Assembly: GCA_016840025.1 (NCBI GenBank)
Contig: JAEOTF010000130.1
Location: 1 to 7,550, forward strand
From: Candidatus Hodarchaeota archaeon
GTDB taxonomy: Archaea; Asgardarchaeota; Heimdallarchaeia; Hodarchaeales; YT1-039
Direction: 5' to 3'
Length of the DNA stretch: 7,550 nt
A model generated the notes under the pieces. It was not told where the DNA came from. It saw only the letters and a list, made by a program, of their open reading frames with translations, and ran no database searches. Shown here one piece after another: positions 1 through 4,786 of the stretch (positions within the stretch are counted from its first letter, which is position 1; the number at the start of each line of letters is the position of its first letter). The translations under genes were made by a program, and so were the position numbers.

Positions 1-98
1 CCTTGTTTGACATGATAGCGAATATTATGAACGGTACTTCCAAGAACTTCCGCAACCTCACTTAATTTATAGTGTTTTTCTAAAGCCAATCCTATCAA
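1..98 (-). CDS. Partial helix-turn-helix protein, cut by the window edge; no ATG start
   Basis: The minus strand from about 98 to the left edge reads as an open frame of 32 codons with a convincing helix-turn-helix: 'LALEKHYKLSEVAEVLG' followed by 'STVHNIRYHVKQ'. The pattern (helix, G-turn, recognition helix ending in basic residues) fits DNA-binding domains of small regulators and of IS transposases or recombinases; the family cannot be decided from this piece. The frame has a stop just upstream (about 117-119) and no ATG, so the only plausible starts are TTG at 98-96 or 89-87, or the piece is a decayed gene fragment. A TATA-like element at 119-126 (minus strand TATATAAA) lies about 25 nt upstream of the first TTG, which would allow a leaderless TTG start. 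That TTG also overlaps the TGA (97-95) that would end the frame-restored PIN gene. The same strand uses TTG as a start in vapC, so a TTG start is not excluded. Confidence 0.45.
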   Translation of the reverse strand, partial: MIGLALEKHYKLSEVAEVLGSTVHNIRYHVKQ

Positions 99-131
99 TT
101 TATGCAGAAATATATGGATTTATATAGGTTT

Positions 132-506
132 TTAATCAGCAGTTGACACACCTTTATCTAACATAGTTGTTAGTATTGATGCATCCCGTATGCCTATTCC
201 AGAGTGACGATATTTCCCAAAAGTTGTCAATGTTTCTTTCATCAATCTGGAGTCAAGAGCAATTATCTTTATATTATTTAAGGCAATTATAGATGAGGCA
301 GCATTATAAGCCAGTGTATATTCAACGGAAGGGTTTTTACTCAGTGCATGTAAAACTTCCAAAGGGATGATAGTGTTGATTATAATTCGGTCATACTTTT
401 GTAATGCTCCGGTCTTTCCTCGCATCCATTGTTTGACACTTTGAAGTTCTCGTGCATTTGGATCAATATTATAGATCCAGATCATTGAGTCTATTGTAAT
501 AAACAA
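132..506 (-). CDS. vapC: VapC-like PIN-domain ribonuclease toxin, C-terminus apparently lost by frameshift
   Basis: This is a 124-residue PIN-domain protein. PIN toxins are Mg2+-dependent RNases held inactive by a partner antitoxin. The expected acidic cluster is visible: D6 in 'FITIDSMIW', E50 in 'IIPLEVLHAL', D108 in 'GIGIRDASIL', and D124 as the very last residue in 'GVSTAD'. The start is TTG at 506-504; no ATG or GTG is available after the upstream in-frame stop. A good Shine-Dalgarno, GAGGA, sits 6 nt upstream and overlaps the antitoxin stop codon. The gene lies 9 nt behind vapB in the same frame, a typical antitoxin-toxin operon. The protein ends abruptly after the catalytic D124. Adding one base to the register at 134 reads on as KNLYKSIYFCIN before TGA at 97-95, the sort of 'aDKnl..' tail PIN proteins normally have. 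So the gene is probably frameshifted very late. Activity may be reduced or retained. Confidence 0.85.
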   Translation of the reverse strand: MFITIDSMIWIYNIDPNARELQSVKQWMRGKTGALQKYDRIIINTIIPLEVLHALSKNPSVEYTLAYNAASSIIALNNIKIIALDSRLMKETLTTFGKYRHSGIGIRDASILTTMLDKGVSTAD

Positions 507-515
507 TACAAGTCC

Positions 516-740
516 TCAAAATAGCTTTTCTATCTCGATAGGTGACTTGATTTGGTCTTTTAAAGCATTTGAGATTTGATCGGAAATATTGTCGAATTCT
601 TCGGGTGAAATAGCCCTTCTAAGTAGCAATATATTTTCAATAACTGAAAAAATAATTTTACTTCCAGGTTGAAGATCTAATTTGTTCCTAATCTCTTGAG
701 GAATCGTGATACGCCCTTTTTCGTCAATAGTAGTTTCCAT
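516..740 (-). CDS. vapB: VapB-like antitoxin, AbrB/SpoVT swapped-hairpin DNA-binding domain
   Basis: A 74-residue protein from ATG at 740. The first two thirds match the AbrB/MazE-type swapped-hairpin fold: 'METTIDEKGRITIPQEIR' continuing into 'NKLDLQPGSKIIF', with the signature D-x-K-G-R-I-T-I-P and the L-x-P-G-x-K turn. The remaining about 30 residues (EEFDNISDQISNALKDQ...) form an acidic, amphipathic tail, the usual toxin-binding part. A GTG at 749 would add three residues (MGL), but ATG 740 places the start right at the conserved domain and is preferred. The vapC toxin follows 9 nt downstream, so the pair forms one operon. AbrB-type antitoxins usually bind their own promoter as dimers, alone or with the toxin. 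A perfect palindrome (744-758) just upstream of the start codon, over the predicted transcription start, is the obvious operator. Confidence 0.88.
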   Translation of the reverse strand: METTIDEKGRITIPQEIRNKLDLQPGSKIIFSVIENILLLRRAISPEEFDNISDQISNALKDQIKSPIEIEKLF

Positions 741-743
741 AAG

Positions 744-758
744 ACCCACTAAGTGGGT
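744..758. promoter_or_regulatory. Perfect palindrome ACCCACT-A-AGTGGGT, candidate VapB operator
   Basis: A 7-bp inverted repeat with a 1-bp centre lies immediately upstream of the vapB ATG and includes the alternative GTG codon. It sits about 25 bp downstream of the TATA-like element at 772-781, so it covers the expected transcription start. A dimeric AbrB-type protein bound here would block initiation. This is inferred from position and symmetry. Confidence 0.55.
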
Positions 759-771
759 TTAAGAGGGATTC

Positions 772-781
772 ATTATAAAAA
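772..781 (-). promoter_or_regulatory. Candidate TATA box of the vapBC operon
   Basis: On the minus strand the sequence reads ACCTTTTTATAATG; the element TTTTTATAAT spans 781-772. Archaeal initiation about 25 nt downstream would fall near 751-753, inside the palindrome, leaving a leader of about 10 nt before the vapB ATG at 740. Confidence 0.45.
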
Positions 782-833
782 GGTAATCAAATATTAAAAT
801 CTCTAATCTTATCGAGAAAAGCTCTATATTGTG

Positions 834-849
834 CTCTTTAGACAAAGAG
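834..849. other. Short perfect hairpin CTCTTT-AGAC-AAAGAG
   Basis: A 6-bp stem with a 4-nt loop in the otherwise non-coding stretch between vapBC and the TumE-like pair. It lies 20 nt downstream of the possible 42-residue minus-strand ORF (870-998). It has no long T-run on either side, so a terminator role is not supported by the sequence. Confidence 0.3.
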
Positions 850-869
850 AATTATTACTTTATCTATTT

Positions 870-998
870 TCATGCAAAAACTAAAATATAGCTTTTTGAA
901 GGATTTATACCCGTTATAATATCTCCGTTCAACCAGTACTCATTTATAAGAGGTTCCAGAGACATCCCCAGACCCAGTAGACGCAATAACTCTTCCAT
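870..998 (-). CDS. Possible 42-residue protein spanning repeat copy A
   Basis: Minus-strand frame from ATG 998-996 to TGA 872-870. It begins 'MEELLRLLGLGMSLEPLINE', continues with 'YWLNGDIITGINPS' and ends in a hydrophobic stretch. An aggaggg sequence touches the ATG directly, too close for a normal ribosome-binding site. The first 20 residues have a counterpart in repeat copy B (EELLRLLGLGVYLEPLVN), and the differences between copies are mostly synonymous or conservative, which favours a once-coding frame. I do not recognise the family. The lack of a clear promoter and the short length keep this doubtful; a decayed gene remnant is equally likely. Confidence 0.22.
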   Translation of the reverse strand: MEELLRLLGLGMSLEPLINEYWLNGDIITGINPSKSYILVFA

Positions 999-1020
999 CC
1001 CTCCTCTTATTTACTGTTCG
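941..1020. repeat. 80-bp direct repeat, copy A
   Basis: Positions 941-1020 align without gaps to 3186-3265 in the same orientation with 8 mismatches (90% identity). The similarity starts at CATTTA and ends at ACTGTTCG; the flanks are unrelated. It lies upstream of the TumE-like operon, while copy B lies just after the beta-helix gene, so the two copies bracket about 2.2 kb. On the minus strand both copies carry the same protein-like frame (EELLRLLGLG), and in both an AAGAGG near one end can pair with CCTCTT/CCTCTC near the other. Confidence 0.9.
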
Positions 1021-1143
1021 GGAGTTGTTAGCGCAACGTTAGGGAATGCGGTTATTGGTGCTCGAATTGTAACAATTACGGCTCTTTACAAAAAAACTAC
1101 CTTTTTTGGTATTTCAACAGTTGATTCATAATCTAGATAAACG

Positions 1144-1151
1144 TTTATAAT
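1144..1151 (+). promoter_or_regulatory. Candidate TATA box of the TumE-like operon
   Basis: TTTATAAT preceded by the A-rich ATAAACG. Initiation about 25 nt downstream would fall near 1172-1176, only about 6-10 nt before the ATG at 1182, suggesting a very short leader, consistent with the lack of a strong Shine-Dalgarno there. Confidence 0.5.
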
Positions 1152-1181
1152 GATATAGATTAGACAATTATTTGAGAAGTG

Positions 1182-1421
1182 ATGAATACTGTAGAACTAC
1201 CACGTGATGAAGCACTTAGTCTTTTAACGGAAAAACTTAGAAACATAGATTTACGAATGCAACAAATCCTCGAACGATGGAATCAACCCTCTGCGGAAGT
1301 ATTTCTTGAAAAAACAAGGATAGGAGAATTAGAAGACGCTGAAATGGACGCCATCATTCTTACTAATTTAATAGAAGAACATGACCGACTTAATACACTC
1401 TATGCCCGATTTGAAGAGTAA
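1182..1421 (+). CDS. Small helical, antitoxin-like protein upstream of the TumE-like gene
   Basis: A 79-residue, charged, almost entirely alpha-helical protein. Residues 8-34 (DEALSLLTEKLRNIDLRMQQ...) look like a coiled-coil helix. The middle 'AEVFLEKTRIGELEDAEMD' resembles the 'eF..K...Ge..d' segment seen in many small antitoxin partners. The C-terminal helix (residues 53-79) is acidic. ATG 1182 is preferred; a GTG at 1179 would add one residue. The TAA stop overlaps the next ATG (TAATG at 1419-1423), so the two proteins are made from one message and probably translationally coupled. Order and size (small acidic protein first, DUF6516-like protein second) suggest antitoxin and toxin. I do not recognise the exact family; the role is inferred from the neighbour. 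Confidence 0.72.
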   Translation: MNTVELPRDEALSLLTEKLRNIDLRMQQILERWNQPSAEVFLEKTRIGELEDAEMDAIILTNLIEEHDRLNTLYARFEE

Positions 1422-1840
1422 TGACTCAGGATAAGCATGACTTATTGAAACAGGCAGCGACAATACTTCATCCATTACTTAAAGACATAATCCTCTCATT
1501 AAACCAAGACCTTGAAGGGGGGCAATTAAGTATTGTTCTTAATAATGGAATACGGCTCTATGTAGTGTATAATAATTTTAAACAATATGGTTATCAGATA
1601 ATGAAGTCTTTGAAACCAAAGGAATTTGTGCGGTTTGATAATTTTGATGAGCGATGGAATGTTAGTACATCACCCCACCATTTCCACCCTTATAAAGGAA
1701 CACACGCTATAGAAAGTCCTATGATAGGAAATCCAACAGAAGATCTTCCCCAATTATGTGAATGGATAAAAGAGAATAAACTTTTCAGAGTTAAATTCAT
1801 TCCTATTATAAAAACAAATTATAGTAGTCTTAAATATTAG
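1421..1840 (+). CDS. TumE/DUF6516-like putative toxin
   Basis: A 139-residue protein whose layout matches the DUF6516 (TumE) toxin family: a beta-rich core beginning 'LSIVLNNGIRLYVVYNN' (residues 36-52), then 'YGYQIM' strands, then the motif 'RFDNFDERWNVSTSPHHFHP' (71-90). This corresponds to the family's R-x-D-N ... s-t-x-P-H-H-x-H pattern, with R71, D73, N74, P85, H86, H87 and H89 as candidate functional residues. A C-terminal helix 'LPQLCEWIKENK' (109-120) and a basic tail follow. It starts on the last base of the upstream gene's stop codon, in the standard toxin-second arrangement. Family members are annotated as toxins of toxin-antitoxin systems; the molecular target is not something I can state. 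The assignment rests on motif recognition by eye, without a database search. Confidence 0.65.
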   Translation: MTQDKHDLLKQAATILHPLLKDIILSLNQDLEGGQLSIVLNNGIRLYVVYNNFKQYGYQIMKSLKPKEFVRFDNFDERWNVSTSPHHFHPYKGTHAIESPMIGNPTEDLPQLCEWIKENKLFRVKFIPIIKTNYSSLKY

Positions 1841-1858
1841 TAGGGAGGAAAGAATTCA

Positions 1859-1883
1859 CTCCACCTAATAACGCTAGATGGAG
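1859..1883. other. Imperfect inverted repeat after the TumE-like gene
   Basis: CTCCACCT and AGATGGAG face each other across a loop of about 9 nt, with one mismatch in the stem. It lies about 20 bp after the stop codon. No T-run follows, so a terminator is only one possibility. Confidence 0.25.
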
Positions 1884-1933
1884 AGAGAATTTAGGATGAG
1901 TTTAGTTGCATATTAGTATGTTTCTAGGGGATC

Positions 1934-3112
1934 ATGATGAAGCTCAAAATCCACAATAATAAGTCCAGATTTCTTCTTGTCCTTCTCGTCCTGATGAGTA
2001 TGCTCTGGTTATTACATGTTTCAACCGCGCAGGGAAGTATTCAACCTGATTCGCCCTTAATCCCTTCCGTAAGGGTACCTACGTTGCCTCACACTTCAAC
2101 GTATACGCCCCATAATCCAATTGAAGTCACGAATGATATGGAATTAGCAGCGGTTGCTGTAAGTGGGTCAGGTACTGTTGTTGATCCGTATGTTCTAGAA
2201 GGGTGGACTATTACCACGACTGGGACTGATGGGATCTCGATTACAGGCACAACGGCGCATTTTATCATTCAGAATTGCTGGGTGGAGGCTGGAAGTTCTT
2301 GGCCTTATATGGGAATTAATATTACTTCTGTCGCTCCCAGAACGGTGACGATATTTAATAATACCTGCCAAAATAATTATTATGGCATCGTTATTTATAA
2401 ATCTGCCAATGTATCCCTTGACAGCAATCTCTGTACCAAAAATAATAGGAATGGTATCACTCTTCATAAATCGGGGAATGTGATCTTCAATGACAATACC
2501 TGTACCCAGAATAATTACAGGGGTATTGATCTTTGGGATTCTGGATATGCGACCCTCAGCAAAAACCTCTGTTCCCAAAACTATGATGCCGGTCTCTATT
2601 TATCTTATTCTGGGAATTCAATCCTCAATGACAATACCTGTGCCCAGAATCATCATCGTGGCATCTATCTTGAACATTCTAGTAATATAACCCTCAGTAA
2701 CAATATCTTGATTGATAATACAGGATATGGGATCTCTCTTGGTAGAGGATGTGAAGATAATACCATCCACCACAATAGCTTCTTAAATAATAGTCAGGGG
2801 GCGACTCAAGCATCTGATGATGGTTCTATTAACCAATGGTATGATTCTGCTACTGATGAAGGTAACTACTGGTCAGATTATTCTGGTTCGGGAGCCTACC
2901 AAATCGACGGAGATGCAGGGGCTACTGATCCGTATCCCTTAGATGAATATCCCAATCTACAGCCTACGACCACACCCACGATCACTCCCTCGACCACTCC
3001 CACAACCACTGAACAAAACGGGCTAATTCATGGTTTCCAAGCGATTTACTCGTTGGACTTACTCCTAGTTATTGTTCTCTATACTATTTCCAAGCGTTCT
3101 AAGGGTTCGTAA
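1934..3112 (+). CDS. Secreted, membrane-anchored right-handed parallel beta-helix protein (NosD-like)
   Basis: A 392-residue surface protein. Residues 1-33 are a signal peptide (KIHNNKSR, then FLLVLLVLMSMLWLLHV, cleavage near STAQG). Residues 60-90 (HNPIEVTND...dPYVLEG) are the lead-in typical of archaeal NosD-type beta-helices. Residues 137-274 form six coils of about 23 residues, each with an N-N/D-N-T/L-C turn and a G-I/L-x-L strand. Five coils carry Cys at the equivalent place (145, 167, 190, 213, 236), a stacked cysteine ladder. Residues 296-337 hold the NosD-family 'INQWYD...GNYWSDYSGSG...DPYPL' end. A Thr/Pro-rich stalk (343-360), a transmembrane helix (about 367-385) and SKRSKGS finish the protein. 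Beta-helices of this kind bind or process carbohydrate or act as envelope proteins; the substrate is unknown. AGGGGAT favours Met2 (ATG 1937). Confidence 0.85.
   Translation: MMKLKIHNNKSRFLLVLLVLMSMLWLLHVSTAQGSIQPDSPLIPSVRVPTLPHTSTYTPHNPIEVTNDMELAAVAVSGSGTVVDPYVLEGWTITTTGTDGISITGTTAHFIIQNCWVEAGSSWPYMGINITSVAPRTVTIFNNTCQNNYYGIVIYKSANVSLDSNLCTKNNRNGITLHKSGNVIFNDNTCTQNNYRGIDLWDSGYATLSKNLCSQNYDAGLYLSYSGNSILNDNTCAQNHHRGIYLEHSSNITLSNNILIDNTGYGISLGRGCEDNTIHHNSFLNNSQGATQASDDGSINQWYDSATDEGNYWSDYSGSGAYQIDGDAGATDPYPLDEYPNLQPTTTPTITPSTTPTTTEQNGLIHGFQAIYSLDLLLVIVLYTISKRSKGS
2342..2755 (+). repeat. Six imperfect 69-bp tandem repeats coding the beta-helix coils
   Basis: Units start at 2342, 2411, 2480, 2549, 2618 and 2687. 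Units three and five are more alike than adjacent units: a stretch around TCAATGACAATACCTGT recurs 138 bp (two units) apart. This suggests that a two-coil block was duplicated. In protein, 'DNTC' coils alternate with 'NLC' coils. Confidence 0.75.
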
Positions 3113-3185
3113 CACCAAATTGAGTATTGGTGCCACTGCTAGCTATAAAACACATTGTAGTCGTCCCGTAACATTCAAGGATTAT

Positions 3186-3265
3186 CATTTACAAGAGGCT
3201 CCAGATACACCCCCAGACCCAATAGACGCAATAACTCCTCTATCCCTCCTCTCATTTACTGTTCG
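3186..3265. repeat. 80-bp direct repeat, copy B
   Basis: Second copy of 941-1020, offset by exactly 2245 bp, 8 mismatches, no gaps. It fills much of the space between the convergent beta-helix gene and the beta-sandwich gene. Read on the minus strand from ATG 3255, it gives a 26-residue frame 'MRGGIEELLRLLGLGVYLEP' ending a few codons later. That frame carries the same EELLRLLGLG core as copy A. No promoter or plausible ribosome-binding site supports expression here. Confidence 0.9.
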
Positions 3266-3281
3266 ATGAACTTCAACCAAG

Positions 3282-3944
3282 CTATTTTCTTCGTCTCAAA
3301 ATTATAAATACGCCAACTAACAAGGGGACAATTACTATCATTAAAGGTTGCATTTCTGATAAGGTGCCTGTATAATACACTGTTACCTGGACATATTCTA
3401 CTGCAACATACTTATCAGTTGCCAAGGGACCATGAGCGACCATTTTTACTCCAAAATTAGCATTTGTAAAATTCTCAGGAGACCATGAACTTTCACCCCA
3501 TTTATCTGTGGCTCCTCCAAGATAATAATTGGTGTAAGTGTTAGGCATATCTGGTGTTGTTTTATTCTCTACAGCAGATGAATTACGTCCATTATAAAGA
3601 AGGACAATCGTCACATTTCCTTTATCACCGGTATCATACGTCCCAGCTCTGACGAGGATACGGATTCCGTCAATTGTTACACCGCCTAGATCAACAATAC
3701 TGAAATTAAAGAGTGTTACACTGTCGCCATCTGCTTCTGCCACACTTCCAGGTCCAGATGCTACATATAATCGTTCTGGAAGAAACCATCCCGTGTTATC
3801 CTCGTAAGCACTAGCTAAATATGGTCCAGCCGTATCTGAGGTCGATGCAGATACCGCTGGGGTCCGGAAATGTAGTACTAAGAGTAACAAAATACCTAAG
3901 AGTAACAAATTTAGGATGATACTAGTTATTTTTCTTTGAGTCAT
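3282..3944 (-). CDS. Secreted beta-sandwich protein with C-terminal membrane anchor
   Basis: A 220-residue surface protein. Residues 1-34 are a signal peptide (MTQRKITS, then a Leu-rich core, with cleavage near 'VSAS'). The extracellular part (35-195) is beta-rich with several N-x-S/T sequons. Its pattern is 'GWFLPERLYVAS..SVAEADG', then 'LGGVTIDGIRILVRAGTYD', 'YLGGATDKWGESSWSPENF', 'ANFGVKM' and 'VEYVQVTVYY'. This matches an Ig-like beta-sandwich module found in phage structural and surface-exposed proteins (W-x-p-e-d-x-n...FGV...V-x-V-YY). One hydrophobic helix follows (202-216) before an RRRK tail, placing the domain outside and the tail inside. The start at ATG 3944 is supported by the signal peptide; upstream GTGA is only a weak ribosome-binding site. 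It lies 118 bp downstream of the DNRLRE gene on the same strand, so co-transcription is possible but not shown. Ligand unknown. Confidence 0.72.
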   Translation of the reverse strand: MTQRKITSIILNLLLLGILLLLVLHFRTPAVSASTSDTAGPYLASAYEDNTGWFLPERLYVASGPGSVAEADGDSVTLFNFSIVDLGGVTIDGIRILVRAGTYDTGDKGNVTIVLLYNGRNSSAVENKTTPDMPNTYTNYYLGGATDKWGESSWSPENFTNANFGVKMVAHGPLATDKYVAVEYVQVTVYYTGTLSEMQPLMIVIVPLLVGVFIILRRRK

Positions 3945-4062
3945 ACTTTCACACTCGCCTTACTCTTTAGATCAATGTTCTTTATTTGTTCAAATTACTT
4001 TTAAGATATTGCATAACAGGATAATATTCTTTCTCTAATAATATCTAGCTTGTCTTTTAGAA

Positions 4063-4710
4063 CTAAGTCTTTTTCTTAACAGCAATTAATAGAATTAACG
4101 GGATAAGGATTAGAACTAAATTATAGCTGGTAAACTCTGCAAATGTATCATAGGTAATGAACATTCTAAGTTGATCAAGAGGAACAGTTGCTTCCCGTGA
4201 AGAAAAATTCGCTAAATAATTGGCATAGGGATCCCGTAACACAATCCCATAATTGGGCTCTCCATGATACCATTCGATATAAATATCCAGAAGATTAATA
4301 GGACATGCCATGTTATCTGCAGAACAAGTCTGCGAGAGAATCGGTAAGTCGGTATCTGTTGGTCTATTTTGCCAAGTCACTGACTCATCCCAATTCGACG
4401 TCACCATATCGACATTAAATGTGACTGCTTGAGACGGATTTGATCGGTCTAAGCGCAATTCCAACATTGATATCCCCACATAGTTCCTAATATCGTAGAA
4501 CAGTAAAATGTAATACAGAGCGGATCCATTTTTGCCCATTGTAAGCGTGTCTAAGGAGCCATGTGAGATAGTAGGTTCATCTTGGGTGACATACGTGTCC
4601 ATATTCGGAGCAACGAGGTCAGTTACCTGAATGGTTTGGATAGAACTAGGGGCTAGGAATAAAAACGAGAGAATGATTAACTGGTTAAGTTGATTTAACA
4701 TGGTCCCCAT
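4063..4710 (-). CDS. Secreted DNRLRE-domain protein with C-terminal membrane anchor
   Basis: A 215-residue surface protein built on one DNRLRE-type (CBM96-like) beta-sandwich. Family hallmarks are in order: 'DTYV' (38-41), 'HGSLDTLTMG' (50-59), 'YILLFYDIR' (67-75), 'ISMLELRLD' (80-88), 'WDESVTWQNRP' (107-117), 'YGIVLRD' (154-160), and 'FSSREATVPLDQLRMFITY' (169-187), close to the family's 'F.SsE.....P.L.v.y' ending. The N-terminus is a signal peptide (LNQLIILSFLFLAPSS, cleaved near residue 25) and the C-terminus is a transmembrane helix (197-210) followed by KKKT. Met4 (ATG 4701), with GGGGA just upstream, is an alternative start. The domain is associated with extracellular, often carbohydrate-binding or adhesive proteins; a specific ligand cannot be read. 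C129 and C136 may form a disulfide. Confidence 0.78.
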   Translation of the reverse strand: MGTMLNQLNQLIILSFLFLAPSSIQTIQVTDLVAPNMDTYVTQDEPTISHGSLDTLTMGKNGSALYYILLFYDIRNYVGISMLELRLDRSNPSQAVTFNVDMVTSNWDESVTWQNRPTDTDLPILSQTCSADNMACPINLLDIYIEWYHGEPNYGIVLRDPYANYLANFSSREATVPLDQLRMFITYDTFAEFTSYNLVLILIPLILLIAVKKKT

Positions 4711-4728
4711 TTAGTTCTTTATCAATTT

Positions 4729-4744
4729 AGTCTAATTTAAGACT
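4729..4744. promoter_or_regulatory. AT-centred palindrome AGTCT-AATTTA-AGACT between divergent genes
   Basis: A 5-bp inverted repeat around AATTTA in the 76-bp gap between the divergent DNRLRE and YVWEV genes. It is the most TATA-like sequence in the gap and is symmetric. Initiation 25 nt away would fall at about 4711 leftward, next to the ATG at 4710, or about 4763 rightward, 24 nt before ATG 4787. A shared promoter or operator is an inference. Confidence 0.35.
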
Positions 4745-4786
4745 TTCAATTTTTTCATTCTTGGTTTTTGACAAGGACTGAAAATT

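Larger units (their letters stand above)
750..1178. other. Intergenic stretch without a well-supported gene
   Basis: About 430 bp between the divergent vapBC and TumE-like operons. It holds the vapBC promoter at its left end, a small hairpin (834-849), the first copy of the 80-bp repeat (941-1020) with a possible 42-codon ORF on the minus strand, and the promoter of the plus-strand operon at its right end (1144-1151). The part between 1021 and 1140 shows no ORF of useful length. Confidence 0.6.

Noticed and set aside
1085..1115. A-run/T-run pair (AAAAAAACTACCTTTTTT) as a terminator or hairpin
   Set aside because: Only a homopolymer A/T pairing with a 5-nt loop, at a site with no gene ending nearby on either strand.
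2195..2578. 127-codon minus-strand ORF inside the beta-helix gene
   Set aside because: Antisense shadow of the repetitive coding sequence; its Ile/Arg-rich product mirrors the coil repeats and has no recognisable domain.
2490..2690. 66-codon plus-strand ORF inside the beta-helix gene
   Set aside because: Out-of-frame reading of the 69-bp repeats, producing the same peptide twice; no independent start signal.
3072..3269. 65-codon plus-strand ORF over the 3' end of the beta-helix gene and repeat copy B
   Set aside because: The matching frame in repeat copy A shows changes at first and second codon positions and a stop codon (TAA for CAA), so this frame is not the conserved one.
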